Assembly (NCBI GenBank): GCA_040219135.1
Contig: JAVJTA010000011.1
Coordinates: 736,796-800,795 of the forward strand
Length of the DNA stretch: 64,000 bases
DNA from: UBA7803 sp040219135
GTDB lineage: Bacteria; Pseudomonadota; Gammaproteobacteria; Pseudomonadales; Azotimanducaceae
Direction of reading: 5' to 3'
Part shown: positions 9,255 to 18,850 of the stretch, piece after piece
Position numbering within the stretch: position 1 is the first letter of the stretch
Layout: each line of letters begins with the position of its first letter
Position numbers and translations under genes: made by a program
The notes under the pieces: model-generated
Databases searched by the model: none
What the model saw: only the letters and a program-made list of their open reading frames with translations
What the model was told of the DNA's origin: nothing

Positions 9255-9938
9255 TCACCTGGCCTGCGCCGGTCGCGAAGGGGCCGACGTCTCCATCAGC
9301 TCGATCCAGCCCGTCAGCCAGCCACGCACGATGATCTTCTGCGGGACCAGCAGATCGTCGTGCCGGACCAGAAACAGATCGAGTTCGAAGCTGTCGTCGT
9401 CGTCGTCGATCACGGTGAAGCGGCAGCTGGCTGCTTCGTGCTCGATCCGGTTCAGCCGATAGACGTGCCGGCCGGTGTGCAGGATCTGCCCGTCGTCGCA
9501 GCGCGGCTGCACGAACAGCGCGCTGATCAGGTCCGGAAACGCCGGCGCAGTCCGCGTCGGCCGCAGTTTACCGTTCTTGGTCACCCTGAGCTCCCCGTCG
9601 CTTACCACCACCCGGCGCGTCTTGCTGCGGTCGCTCTCGGTGTACGCGAACGCCTCGGGATGGCGCTCGGTTCCCTGCAACCGACCTTCCGCAGAGAAGC
9701 GGTTGCGCCAGTTGCCGAAGACAATGAGCACGCCGTTCGAGCGGGCGTCGCCGGCGACCCGGTAGCGGCCGTCCACGACGGCCACGGTCACCGTGGCCTC
9801 CCCCACCGGCGCGCCGGCAACGAAACCGCGGTAGGTCAGCCGGGCGTCGGCCGTCGGCGCTGCCCGGGCGCCTGCGGGCGCGGCCAGGCAGGCAAGGATC
9901 ATGGTGACGATTCCGCAGAGGAGCGTGTTGCTCTTCAC
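9255..9938 (-). CDS. DUF3108 family exported protein
   Basis: A 227-residue protein with a cleavable signal peptide (hydrophobic residues about 7-22, then AGARAAP). The mature part is beta-rich and matches the DUF3108 pattern: an early YRGFVAGAPVGEATV strand and a central conserved region ending in FVQPRC. The family is periplasmic and of unknown function, often thought to be outer-membrane or lipid related. The start overlaps the GST stop by four bases, placing it last in a HAD-GST-DUF3108 run. Confidence 0.75.
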   Translation of the reverse strand: MKSNTLLCGIVTMILACLAAPAGARAAPTADARLTYRGFVAGAPVGEATVTVAVVDGRYRVAGDARSNGVLIVFGNWRNRFSAEGRLQGTERHPEAFAYTESDRSKTRRVVVSDGELRVTKNGKLRPTRTAPAFPDLISALFVQPRCDDGQILHTGRHVYRLNRIEHEAASCRFTVIDDDDDSFELDLFLVRHDDLLVPQKIIVRGWLTGWIELMETSAPSRPAQAR

Positions 9939-10555
9939 GGTCGCGGGATCGGATTGACGAACTGCGGCACGTCGTAGCCCCGCTGCACCGCGGGCCGGTC
10001 GGCGATCTGCAGATACCAGCGCTTCAGGTTCGGAAACTCAGTCCAGTCGATTCCCTGCCACTCGTAGCGGGAGATCCACGGCCAGGTCGCCATGTCGGCG
10101 ATGGAGTAGCTGCCGGACAGGCAGTCGCGGTCGGCGAGGCGCGCGTCGAGCACGCCGTACAGGCGCCGGGCTTCGGCGCGATAGCGCTCCTCTGCATAGG
10201 GCGCCCTGCCGGGATTGAAGTGGAGAAAGTGGTGGGCCTGGCCGAGCATCGGTCCGACCCCGCCCATCTGCAGCATCAGCCACGACACCGTGTCCCAGCG
10301 GTCATCGCCCCAGAAGCGGTCGTGCTGCTCGGCCAGGTACAGCAGGATCGCGCCGGACTCCATCAGCGACCGGCCGCTGCCGGTGTCGACGATTGCCGGG
10401 ATCTTGCCGTTGGGACTGATACGACGGAAGGCTTCCGCGTGCTGTTCTCCCTTGCCGATGTTGACGGCGTGGACCCGGTAGTCGAGCCCGAACTCTTCCA
10501 GAGCGATGGACACTTTGCGGCCGTTGGGCGTGGGCCAGGTGTAGAGCTCGATCAT
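9935..10555 (-). CDS. Glutathione S-transferase (Nu-class-like)
   Basis: A 206-residue cytosolic GST. The N-terminal thioredoxin-like domain shows the YfcG/YghU-like sequence TPNGRKVSIALEEFGL and the cis-proline loop GKIPAIVD. The C-terminal helical domain covers about residues 90-200. Nu-class relatives bind two glutathiones and reduce disulfides or peroxides, so an antioxidant role is plausible. It starts one base after the HAD gene stop and overlaps the DUF3108 gene. Confidence 0.9.
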   Translation of the reverse strand: MIELYTWPTPNGRKVSIALEEFGLDYRVHAVNIGKGEQHAEAFRRISPNGKIPAIVDTGSGRSLMESGAILLYLAEQHDRFWGDDRWDTVSWLMLQMGGVGPMLGQAHHFLHFNPGRAPYAEERYRAEARRLYGVLDARLADRDCLSGSYSIADMATWPWISRYEWQGIDWTEFPNLKRWYLQIADRPAVQRGYDVPQFVNPIPRP

Positions 10556-10556
10556 G

Positions 10557-11321
10557 TCAGGCGGCCGCCGAGCGCTGGATGGCCGGCGGATCGAAGACCA
10601 GGGTCGGCCAGCCGCGCTGCCCGGCGAGCCGCGCCAGGGTTGCCTTCGGATTCACCACCACCGGCCGGCCAACGGCTTCCAGCAGCGGCAGATCGTCGCT
10701 GCTGTCGGAATAGAAGGTCGCGGCCTGCAGGTCGGTCCGGTGCTCACCGGCGACGTGCTGGGCAGCCTTCAGTTTGCCGACGCCGAAGCACGGCAGCGCC
10801 AGGCCGGTAACGCGACCGTTCTCCACCTCGATTTCCGTGCAGCACAGGCCGTCCACGCCCAGCTCCCGCGCCACCGGCGCGGCCTGGTAGCGGGTAGCGG
10901 AGGTGACGATGAAGACCGCGTGCCCGGCCCGCCGATGGGAGTCCACCAGCCGGCGCGCCTCGGGATAAATCCAGCCCTGAACCCGTTGCCGGAAGGCACG
11001 CTCGCCGAGTTCGGTCATGGCCTGTTCGGATAGGCCGGCCAGGTCCCGAACCGTGGTTGTCAGCAGCTCGTGGTAGTCGGCGCGGCCGAGACCGTACCCC
11101 AGCAGCACTCCCGCGGACGACAGGAAACGCCGCACCGAAACCGACCCGCTGCGCATGCGCTCCCAGGCCAGGGCGGTCACCGAGTAGCCGGCGATCAGCG
11201 TTCGATCCAGATCGAAGAAGGCGATCGTCCCCGCCCCGCCGGCCTGTACTCCGGCCAGGTAGTGCTCGAAGTCCGCCTGGCCGACGTCGCTCGCGCGCCG
11301 CAGCCGCCCGCGCCGGATCAT
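10557..11321 (-). CDS. HAD-superfamily subfamily IB phosphatase (SerB-like)
   Basis: A 254-residue HAD phosphatase. Motif I is FFDLDRTLIAG (the catalytic DxDxT loop), followed by a helical cap and a late motif III/IV region with SDSSDDLPLLEAVG. The HAD-IB family includes phosphoserine phosphatases and lysophosphatidic-acid or trehalose-phosphate relatives; the substrate here is unknown. It is the first gene of the HAD-GST-DUF3108 run. Confidence 0.85.
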   Translation of the reverse strand: MIRRGRLRRASDVGQADFEHYLAGVQAGGAGTIAFFDLDRTLIAGYSVTALAWERMRSGSVSVRRFLSSAGVLLGYGLGRADYHELLTTTVRDLAGLSEQAMTELGERAFRQRVQGWIYPEARRLVDSHRRAGHAVFIVTSATRYQAAPVARELGVDGLCCTEIEVENGRVTGLALPCFGVGKLKAAQHVAGEHRTDLQAATFYSDSSDDLPLLEAVGRPVVVNPKATLARLAGQRGWPTLVFDPPAIQRSAAA

Positions 11322-11580
11322 GGCGCAGGCTCAACCGCTTGCGGATCGTGGCGCATGTGCATCAAACGGATCCTCGTCGACTTCACGGCCAACCGCGCAC
11401 GGTCCCCGTGCAGCGAAGGGTAAGACCGAAGGCGCCGGCGATCAAACCGCATTGCGGACGCGGTTTCGTGAACTGGGTCACGGGCTCACAGACCGCGGGT
11501 TGTGGCCGGCGGCGCCTCGACCACACTTAGCTCGAGGGGCACCGGCTGCGCGCTCCGCCGTCTGCACAAGGCCCGACTGC
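11322..11580. other. Gene-poor interval upstream of the GGDEF gene
   Basis: About 260 bases separate a divergent HAD gene and the GGDEF regulator. No coding signal with family support was found. It presumably holds both promoters, but I could not assign clear -10/-35 boxes. Confidence 0.4.
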
Positions 11581-13128
11581 ATGATCCAACTCACGCTGTG
11601 GACCATATCACCGCTGCTGGTCACGCTGGTGGCGGTGGGCATCTATCTGCGCCTCGCCCGTAAGCCGCGCGTGCCCGGAATGCCGGCCATCCTGGCGCTG
11701 CTGGCCACCGTGGTATTCTGGTCCGGCTGCCAGTTCCTGGAATCCCTGTTCGCCGACCTCGAAACCAAGCTGCTGGCGCTGAAGCTGTCCGTCGTCGGCA
11801 TCGCCCTCGCCCCGGTGCTGTGGTTTCTGTTCGCCCTGACCTACACGCGCCGGCAGATGCACGTCTCCGCCCTGGTTCGCAACCTGTTGAGCGTGATTCC
11901 GCTCATCACCATCGTGCTCGCCGTTACCAACGACTGGCACCAGCTGATGTGGCGCGACGCGCGACTCATGCTGGTTCAGGGCTTCGTCGCGCTGATCACC
12001 GAGCGCGGCCCGTGGTTCTACGTTCACGTTCTGTACGCTTACGGGCTGATGATGGTGGGCACCACCATCCTCGCCTACGGACTTGCCACCACGACCCGCC
12101 TGGTGCGGCCGGTGATCGGCGTAGTCCTGGCGCCGCTGGTGGTGTTCGCCGCCAACCTGCTGTTTCTGCTGCCCGGCAATCCGGTGCCCTGGTTCGACAT
12201 CACCACACTCGGCCTGGTCGCCGGCGCATTGATCCTGGATCTCGCCGTGCTCCGCTACGGCGTCTTCGACGACATACCCGTGCTCCGCGACCGGATTCTC
12301 GAACAGCTCGGCGACGGCGTGGTCGTGGTCAATCAGGTCGGCATCATCGTCGACGTGAATCAGGCGGCGCTGGCGCTTCTGCAGAGCGACCGGGCCAGCG
12401 CGCGCCGTACGCCGCTGGCCGCGCTCCTGCCCTCGCTGGAGCTGGAACGGCTGATTGCCGGCGCCGCGGACAGTCTGGAGGTTCAGGCCAGGGGCCGCTG
12501 CTACGACGTGACGGCGTCCAGGCTCGACGGCACGAGCCCCGCCTCCGACGTGGTTCTGGTATTCCGCGACGTGACCGTGCGCCGCGATACCGAACTGGCG
12601 CTCCGGGTCGCCCAGGACGAACTGCAGCGCCTGGCGCACACCGATTCGCTGACCGGCCTGAACAACCGGCGGCTGTTCATGGACCGGCTCGACGAAGAGA
12701 CGCGGCGGGTGCAGCGCCACGGCGGCTGCCTGTCGGTGCTGCTGGTGGACCTGGACCACTTCAAGCTGATCAACGACCGTCACGGCCACGGGGCCGGCGA
12801 CCGGGTGCTGCGCGCCGCGGCCCAGCAGACCCTGGCGGTGAAACGCCTGAGCGACGTGGCGGCCCGGGTTGGCGGAGAGGAATTCGCGCTGCTGCTGCCC
12901 GCCACCGACGCCGTCGGCGCGGTGCGCCTGGCCCAGCGCCTGCGCAGCGCCATCGAAACCATCGACACCGGACTACTAGTGAGCGGCGCCGAACCCGTAA
13001 CCGCCAGCATCGGCGTCGCCACCGTCACGGCCGGCCGCGACGATCCGATCGGCGTGCTGCGGCGCGCCGATCAGGCCCTCTACCAGGCCAAACACGATGG
13101 CCGCAACCGGGTCTGTGAAGCGGCCTGA
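11581..13128 (+). CDS. 7TM-PAS-GGDEF diguanylate cyclase
   Basis: A 515-residue membrane regulator predicted to make cyclic di-GMP. The N-terminal ~215 residues hold seven hydrophobic helices of the histidine-kinase N-terminal 7TM type. A PAS domain follows (about 235-335), then the GGDEF domain beginning at DSLTGLNNRRLF, with the active-site loop G431-G-E-E-F435. GGEEF is a catalytically competent variant. I placed the start at the ATG that begins the first transmembrane helix; the open frame extends 87 codons upstream without homology. Confidence 0.9.
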   Translation: MIQLTLWTISPLLVTLVAVGIYLRLARKPRVPGMPAILALLATVVFWSGCQFLESLFADLETKLLALKLSVVGIALAPVLWFLFALTYTRRQMHVSALVRNLLSVIPLITIVLAVTNDWHQLMWRDARLMLVQGFVALITERGPWFYVHVLYAYGLMMVGTTILAYGLATTTRLVRPVIGVVLAPLVVFAANLLFLLPGNPVPWFDITTLGLVAGALILDLAVLRYGVFDDIPVLRDRILEQLGDGVVVVNQVGIIVDVNQAALALLQSDRASARRTPLAALLPSLELERLIAGAADSLEVQARGRCYDVTASRLDGTSPASDVVLVFRDVTVRRDTELALRVAQDELQRLAHTDSLTGLNNRRLFMDRLDEETRRVQRHGGCLSVLLVDLDHFKLINDRHGHGAGDRVLRAAAQQTLAVKRLSDVAARVGGEEFALLLPATDAVGAVRLAQRLRSAIETIDTGLLVSGAEPVTASIGVATVTAGRDDPIGVLRRADQALYQAKHDGRNRVCEAA

Positions 13129-13171
13129 CTCCACCGGGGCGCTGCGCGATCTGATGGGACGATCGCGCCGT

Positions 13172-13978
13172 TCACCAGGGTCCCGCTCGCAGGGTCAGGG
13201 TCAGCGCCCCACCGCCGGACACGGCCTGATAGGACACGGTCATCGGCGGCCGCGCCGGATTCATGAAGGCCTCGTGCATGAAGGCAGCCACGAAGTGGCC
13301 CACCGCGAGACCGACGAGCACGTCGGTGGCGTAGTGCTTGCGCGCCTCCACCCGGGCCCAGCCGGTTCCGGCGGCAATCCCGTGCAGGCCGAGGCGCAGC
13401 GAGGTATCCACCCACATCGGTAGATCCAGGTAGTCGAGATTCCGCCGCGCCAGGGCGGCGGCCGCCGCGGCGGACCCGGCGTGGCCGGAGCTGAAGCTCC
13501 GATCGTCGCTGGCGTCCGGGCGCCGCCGCCCGGCCGCGCTCTTGATGCCGCCGGTGACTGCGTTCTCCAGTCCCAGGGCAGCGACGCCCACCGTCAGGCC
13601 CCCCGCTTTCCCGGCCAGAGAATCGCTCGGCGCCACCAGGGCCGTCACCAGCCAGGCAGCGTTCGCGATCCGCCGCAGATCGTCACTGGCGGACTCGGCA
13701 TCGGCACCGAACAGCGGTTGCCGGTCCGCGGCCCAGTCGGAGAGATCCTGATCCAGATCGCCCACGGACAGCACCGCCGCCGCGGCCAGCGGCGCCCAGG
13801 TGCCCGGCGAACGTGCCGCCGACACGGCGGCAGCGCCCAGTTCTCCCGCGCTCGGCCAGCGCGCGCCCCAGGGTTCCCGGGTCTGTCCGGCGCAGCCGCC
13901 GAGCCACGTCAGACACCACAGCACTACGGCGGCGGTGCGCCGTCCGCAGCGATGTGGCTGGCTATTCGCTCGCGGCAC
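13172..13978 (-). CDS. PAP2-family phosphatase, lipoprotein
   Basis: A 268-residue membrane-associated phosphatase acting on lipid or pyrophosphate substrates. A GTG start at 13978 gives a signal sequence ending in the lipobox LGGC; it overlaps the DUF4340 gene stop by 17 bases. The three PAP2 motifs are present: KSAAGRRRP, SFSSGHAGS and REARKHYATD-like (RVEARKHYATD), which supply the catalytic and phosphate-binding His and Arg. It is the last gene of the ABC-GldG-DUF4340 run, so it may act on a lipid-linked molecule handled by that system. Confidence 0.82.
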   Translation of the reverse strand: MPRANSQPHRCGRRTAAVVLWCLTWLGGCAGQTREPWGARWPSAGELGAAAVSAARSPGTWAPLAAAAVLSVGDLDQDLSDWAADRQPLFGADAESASDDLRRIANAAWLVTALVAPSDSLAGKAGGLTVGVAALGLENAVTGGIKSAAGRRRPDASDDRSFSSGHAGSAAAAAALARRNLDYLDLPMWVDTSLRLGLHGIAAGTGWARVEARKHYATDVLVGLAVGHFVAAFMHEAFMNPARPPMTVSYQAVSGGGALTLTLRAGPW

Positions 13979-14879
13979 CGTCGCCGGCCGGCTCCGCCGC
14001 GGCGCCGACGAGCGCCGCCCGGTCTTCCAGCAGCCGCCCGGCCTGATGAGCGGCCAGGCCGAACACCGCGCCCTCGCGGCGCGACGAACGCACCGCGTAG
14101 CTCTCGTCATCGGCGGCGCCATACAGGGTCAGGATGTAGTCGCCGGCACGGTCGCTGATGCGGAATTCAGCGGTCGGTTCCACGCCGTCTGCGGGCGCCG
14201 GCGCGGTTCCGCTGACCCGCAGCTCGGCGAACCGGCGCACCAGTTCGGCGGCCGCCTCGGAGTCGGCATCGCCGTCCACGAGACGCCAGTCGGGCTCGCC
14301 GCGTTCCAGGCGCCACTCGCCGACACGTTCGACCGCGACCACATCACCCTCGGGCTGCAGCAGGGTCCTGTCGAGCCACTCGTCAGTCTCGGTGGGAAAC
14401 TGGTAGTTGGACAGCGCGACGCTGAATACTGAGTCGGCGTCCGCCGCCCGGGCATGCACTTTCTGGAAGCCCGGCGAGGTGCCGAGATAGAGATCGGCCA
14501 GAGTCTCGCCGGCGCCGCTGAGCACCAGGTGTCGCTGGTGGTTTTCCTCGGTGACTTCGAAACGCTCACGCGCGCCCGCGCTGGTCGCCACCGCCCAGGA
14601 CGCCTCGACGCCGGCGAGCTGCTCGAGCACCTCGGCGACCTTGGCCGCGTCTGCGGGCAGGCCGCTGGGGAGCTCCCAGCCATCGCCCGCCCGGCGGATG
14701 ATCACGGCCGCGGCGTCGTCCGCGCCGCTCACGCGGAGTTCATCCACGGCCGGGGGGGAGAACGCGAGCAGGGTTTCCGGCGCGGCATCGCCCGCACCGG
14801 CGCGAGCAAACCAGACCAGCGCGACGATGATCAGCTGCAGCCCCAGCAGCACCCCGAGAAGACTGATGCGACCGTTCAT
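13962..14879 (-). CDS. DUF4340 domain protein
   Basis: A 305-residue protein with one N-terminal transmembrane helix (about 6-26) and a periplasmic beta-rich region of the DUF4340 type, rich in Asp, Glu and Ala. Such proteins are found next to GldF/GldG-like ABC components and are of unknown function. The ATG at 14879 overlaps the upstream stop (ATGA). The C-terminal end overlaps the PAP2 lipoprotein start. Confidence 0.85.
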   Translation of the reverse strand: MNGRISLLGVLLGLQLIIVALVWFARAGAGDAAPETLLAFSPPAVDELRVSGADDAAAVIIRRAGDGWELPSGLPADAAKVAEVLEQLAGVEASWAVATSAGARERFEVTEENHQRHLVLSGAGETLADLYLGTSPGFQKVHARAADADSVFSVALSNYQFPTETDEWLDRTLLQPEGDVVAVERVGEWRLERGEPDWRLVDGDADSEAAAELVRRFAELRVSGTAPAPADGVEPTAEFRISDRAGDYILTLYGAADDESYAVRSSRREGAVFGLAAHQAGRLLEDRAALVGAAAEPAGDGAASE

Positions 14880-17818
14880 GCCGCGCCCTCCGCCAGCCAG
14901 CCCCGATAGCGTTGCTCGTCGCGGCGCACGCGCCGCCGGTGCCAGAGGAAAACCAGCGCCACGCCGCCGAGGGCGAGCAGGTAGTTCAGAGTCTCCAGGC
15001 CCACCTGCTGGGAAGCCTCCAGCGGCGGCAGGGTACGATTGAAGTGGCCGCGCGCGCGGATGTCGAGCAGGCTGCGATCCTCGAGGGAGAAGTCCACCAC
15101 GTTGGCCATCAACTCGACGCTGTTGCCGTAGATGGTGCCTTCCGCGGAACCGATCACCCGCAGCACCTGATCGGCGAGAAAATCGTTGGAGCCGAACACG
15201 AACAGTCGCGCCGACTCCGGCGAGCGGTCGATTACGCTGGAAACCACCCCGAGCTCGTCGGCGGTGCTGGCGGCGGCGTCTTCCTCGTCGTCGAGAGTGG
15301 CCGCCTCGATGTCCGTCGCGTCGTCCCCGGCAAGGTCCGACTCGGCAACGTCGAGCAGCGGCGAACTCCTGCTGGCAAACGCCGACTCGAAGCGACCTTC
15401 CAGCAGCACGCCCAGGGCGCGCGCTGCGCGCTCCCCCTGGGGTTCGAACCCGGACAGACCCGCTTCCGTGATGCGCGGCATGACGTCGGGATCCGTGGAG
15501 ATCCAGCTCTCCGGCGAACTCTCGAGCAGGGTGGTCACCTGGCGCGCCGTGCCCTGCGCAACGGCCACTTCGAGGGGCGACGCCCATGCCACGGTGACCT
15601 GCGGCAGAGCGGCAGTGACCGGGGCGGCTTCGTTCAGTCCCGGCGGCCGCACGTCGACGAAGTAGGGATAGTCGAGCATGACCATTTCCTGAAAACTGAA
15701 CCCGCCCACCTGGCGGGTCACGGGCGCCGGAAACGCCGCGTTCTGCGGGTCCATGACCATGCCGTCGCCGACGCTCACAGCGTTTCCGGCAAGCCAGTCT
15801 TCGAGTCCGGAGCGGCGCGGTTCCGCGACGATGGACTGCTGGGTGAAGCTGGCCGAGTAGCTGCTCGTGGCGAGCACCACGGTGCCCCCCTTCATCAGGA
15901 ACTGATCGACGGCGAACACCTGGCGCTCGTCGAAATCCTGGGGGTCCACGACCAGCAGCAGTTCGGCAGTGGCCGGCACGGTGCCGTCGCTGAGGTCGCT
16001 CTCGACCACCTCGAAGTCCCTGGACAGAAAGTCCTGAAGCTGACGGAAGCTGTTGCCCGGCGCCTGCTGCGGCATGCCCATCATCGGCGGCGGCGCTTCC
16101 GGCGCCACCAGCGCCACCGTCTTCAGCAGCCCGCTGGCGAAGCGCTCCAGGCCGTTCTCGATGGCGCGCCGGGTGGCGTCCGCCGACAGCGCTTCGGGCA
16201 GCGGCACCTGCAGCAGCGTGCCGCCGTTGGTCAGGGTCAGGTAGAAGTAGAAGGCGTTCGTATCGAACAGGCTCGTGGCCATGGGCTGGAAACCGTAGTC
16301 CTGCTCGATCTGCAGCGCCAGGCTGCCATCGCCGGCCTGAGGATCGAGGATCTCGGCGGAGAACTTGTCGCCGGCCTCGGCGGAGAGGTCCTCGAGGACC
16401 TGCTGCAGGGTGCCGCGGAACCCGGCCAGCGCCGGCGGCAGCAGCGGGTCCGCCGACAGGTAGCCGACGAAGCGCACCGGTTGCTGAATCGCATCGAACA
16501 CGCTGCCGCCGCCCTGAAAGCCGTAGAGCACCTGTTTGATGCTGCGGGTAATGTCGAACTCCGGATTGCGCAGCTGCACGTCCAGCTCCGACTCGCTCAC
16601 CACCTTCACTTCGATGAGGTCACGGAACGAAAGCACCTCGTACTCGTCGCCGTAGCTCACCAGCACATCGAAGTAGGAGTTCACCAGGCTCGACTGGTAG
16701 CGGTCGGCCACCTGGAACGGCACCGGCCGAATGCCGTACTTGCTGTTGGCTTCCTCCTCGAGTTCCGGATTGCGCGCCGGATCGATCAGCTCCACGCGAA
16801 CCTTGCTGCCACCGGCGACCTGGTACTCCTCGAGCAGATCGCGCATCTGCGGGACCAGGGGTGCCAGCAGCGGATGGGTCTGGCTGCTGAAGTAGCCGCG
16901 AATGAGCAGAGGTTCCCGGAGCTGAGCCAGGTAGCTCCTGGTGGCGTCGGAGATCGAGTAGATGCTGCCCTGGGTGACGTCGGCGCGCAGCGCGGTGAGC
17001 TGGGACAGCCAGACGTTGGCGGCCAGCAGATTCGCCACCAGCAGCGCGGTGCCGACGATCCAGCCGCGGTGGCGCGGCTGCGCGCCGTCCCGCGCCCAGC
17101 GCTGCACCTCGAGGGCATAGACGTTGAGGGTCAGGAACACGGCCAGCAGCGAAACGTAGTAGTAGAGATCGCGCACATCGAGCACGCCACGGGTGATGGA
17201 CTCGAAGCGCGCCCCGGTGCCGAGCCCGCGCAGCACGTCGGCCCAGGCGCCGCCCACCAGGTTGGTCAGCACCGGGCTGCCGATCAGGTAGAACGCGCCG
17301 GCGACGAAGGACGCCACGATCAGGCTGACGATCTGGCTGTCGGTGCGAGCGCTGACGAACAGGCCAATGGCGAGGTAGGCGCCGCCGAGCAGCATGGCCG
17401 CCAGATAGCCGGCAAGCACCGGCCCCCAGTCGAGGTCGCCGATGGCGCCCACGGTGACCGGCAGAGGCAGGGTCAGCAGCAGCGCGACCGCGAGCAGCGT
17501 CCAGCAGGCGAGGAACTTGCCGAGCACGAACTCCCAGCCGCTCACCGGCAGCGTCGCGACGAATTCGAGGGTGCCGGTGCGGCGCTCCTCGCTCCACATG
17601 CGCATCGTCAGGGCCGCCGACAGGAAGATCAGCAACACCGGCATCCATTCGAACATGGGCCGAACGTCAGCGATGTTGCGGGCGAAGAAGGCCTCACCCC
17701 AGAAGAACACGAACAGCGTGACCGCGAGGAACGCCAGGAGAAACAGATAGCCGATAGGCGATGCAAAGAACAGACTCAGCTCCTTGCGCGCGATCCGTCG
17801 GACGACATCAAAGCGCAT
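14876..17818 (-). CDS. ABC permease fused to GldG-type auxiliary protein
   Basis: A 980-residue membrane protein. Residues 1 to about 245 form an ABC-2 permease with six hydrophobic segments (start MRFDVVRRIARKELSLFF). A further transmembrane helix leads into a large periplasmic GldG/ABC_transp_aux region (about 290-930) and a C-terminal helix with a basic tail (WHRRRVRRDEQ). In Bacteroidetes GldF and GldG are separate proteins that support gliding; fused forms occur in gammaproteobacteria with no proven role. It overlaps the ATPase gene by 11 bases and the DUF4340 gene by four. Confidence 0.88.
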   Translation of the reverse strand: MRFDVVRRIARKELSLFFASPIGYLFLLAFLAVTLFVFFWGEAFFARNIADVRPMFEWMPVLLIFLSAALTMRMWSEERRTGTLEFVATLPVSGWEFVLGKFLACWTLLAVALLLTLPLPVTVGAIGDLDWGPVLAGYLAAMLLGGAYLAIGLFVSARTDSQIVSLIVASFVAGAFYLIGSPVLTNLVGGAWADVLRGLGTGARFESITRGVLDVRDLYYYVSLLAVFLTLNVYALEVQRWARDGAQPRHRGWIVGTALLVANLLAANVWLSQLTALRADVTQGSIYSISDATRSYLAQLREPLLIRGYFSSQTHPLLAPLVPQMRDLLEEYQVAGGSKVRVELIDPARNPELEEEANSKYGIRPVPFQVADRYQSSLVNSYFDVLVSYGDEYEVLSFRDLIEVKVVSESELDVQLRNPEFDITRSIKQVLYGFQGGGSVFDAIQQPVRFVGYLSADPLLPPALAGFRGTLQQVLEDLSAEAGDKFSAEILDPQAGDGSLALQIEQDYGFQPMATSLFDTNAFYFYLTLTNGGTLLQVPLPEALSADATRRAIENGLERFASGLLKTVALVAPEAPPPMMGMPQQAPGNSFRQLQDFLSRDFEVVESDLSDGTVPATAELLLVVDPQDFDERQVFAVDQFLMKGGTVVLATSSYSASFTQQSIVAEPRRSGLEDWLAGNAVSVGDGMVMDPQNAAFPAPVTRQVGGFSFQEMVMLDYPYFVDVRPPGLNEAAPVTAALPQVTVAWASPLEVAVAQGTARQVTTLLESSPESWISTDPDVMPRITEAGLSGFEPQGERAARALGVLLEGRFESAFASRSSPLLDVAESDLAGDDATDIEAATLDDEEDAAASTADELGVVSSVIDRSPESARLFVFGSNDFLADQVLRVIGSAEGTIYGNSVELMANVVDFSLEDRSLLDIRARGHFNRTLPPLEASQQVGLETLNYLLALGGVALVFLWHRRRVRRDEQRYRGWLAEGAA

Positions 17819-18773
17819 GGGCCGCCTCCTCCGCCGACGCGGCCTGTTCGGCCCGCGCGCGGCGGGCACTGAACTCGCCCTCGTTGACCTCCCGGAACAC
17901 GGCTTCGAGGTCGCGCTGACCCGACGCCAGCCGATACAGCGGCAGGCCGGCGCCCACCAGCGCGACCGCCACCCGCTCCGCCAGCGCGTCGGGATCGCTC
18001 TGGGTTTCGATCTCCCAGCCGCCGCCGTCGCCGCGGTGGATCGCGCCGATCGCGTCGGCGACACCGTCGAGAACCACTCGGAGATCGGCGTCCGGCGCGG
18101 TGCGCACCTGCAGCCGGTTGCTGGCCTGCAGATCTTCCAGACGTTCGTCCACGGCGAGAACGCCGCCGCGCAGAATCAGCACGCGGTCACACAGCGCGTT
18201 GACCTCCTGCATGATGTGAGTGGACAGGATCACGGTGGCGCGCTCCGACAGCTGCTTGATGAGGCTGCGCATGTGCTGGGTCTGGCCCGGGTCGAGGCCG
18301 TTGGTCGGCTCGTCGAGAATCAGAAAACGCGGTTCGTGAAGTATCGCCTGGGCGACCCCGAGGCGTTGCTTGTAGCCCCGGGACAGGGTGGCGATGGGAT
18401 CCAGGGCCTTCTCGGCGAGTTCCGTCGCCTCGATGGCACGACGCACGGCGCGGCCGGGATCGATGCCGCGCAGCTCGGCGGCGTAGCTGAGGTAGTCGGC
18501 CACCGACAGCTCCGGGTACAGCGGCAGGTTCTCCGGCAGGTAGCCGAGCTGGGCCTGCACGGCCTGACGGTTCGGCTCCACCTCGACCCCGTCGATGGCC
18601 ACGCAGCCGGCGCTCGGCTCGAGGTAGCCGGTAAGCATCTTCATGATGGTGGTCTTGCCGGCACCGTTGTGGCCCAGCAGACCGACGATCTCGCCGTGCT
18701 CGATGGCGAAGGACACCCCGTCCACGGCGAGGAAATCGCCGTAGCGGCGGCTCAGGTCACGTGCTTCAATCAT
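17808..18773 (-). CDS. ABC transporter ATP-binding protein (GldA-like)
   Basis: A 321-residue ABC-2 type ATPase that would power the fused permease encoded next to it. Walker A is GHNGAGKTT (34-42), the signature is LSRGYKQRLG, and Walker B is FLILDEPTNGLDP. The C-terminal ~100 residues form the extra domain usual in GldA/drug-type ABC-2 ATPases. It is the first gene of a four-gene overlapping run that ends with the PAP2 lipoprotein. Confidence 0.93.
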   Translation of the reverse strand: MIEARDLSRRYGDFLAVDGVSFAIEHGEIVGLLGHNGAGKTTIMKMLTGYLEPSAGCVAIDGVEVEPNRQAVQAQLGYLPENLPLYPELSVADYLSYAAELRGIDPGRAVRRAIEATELAEKALDPIATLSRGYKQRLGVAQAILHEPRFLILDEPTNGLDPGQTQHMRSLIKQLSERATVILSTHIMQEVNALCDRVLILRGGVLAVDERLEDLQASNRLQVRTAPDADLRVVLDGVADAIGAIHRGDGGGWEIETQSDPDALAERVAVALVGAGLPLYRLASGQRDLEAVFREVNEGEFSARRARAEQAASAEEAAHAL

Positions 18774-18850
18774 GCAGGCTCCGCGTCCACACTCGGGAAA
18801 GCCGCCAACATAAAGTCGCGGCGAAAAATTTCAAGGACCTCCGCTCAGCC

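Noticed and set aside
11320..11580. N-terminal extension of the diguanylate cyclase
   Set aside because: The added 87 residues are low-complexity and basic, with no homology; the first membrane helix begins at the ATG at 11581.
14912..17872. Long plus-strand open frame (nearly 1000 codons) opposite the fused permease gene
   Set aside because: Composition is His/Gln/Arg/Ala-rich as expected of a shadow frame in GC-rich DNA, with no motifs. The minus-strand gene has clear homology and overlaps its neighbours properly.
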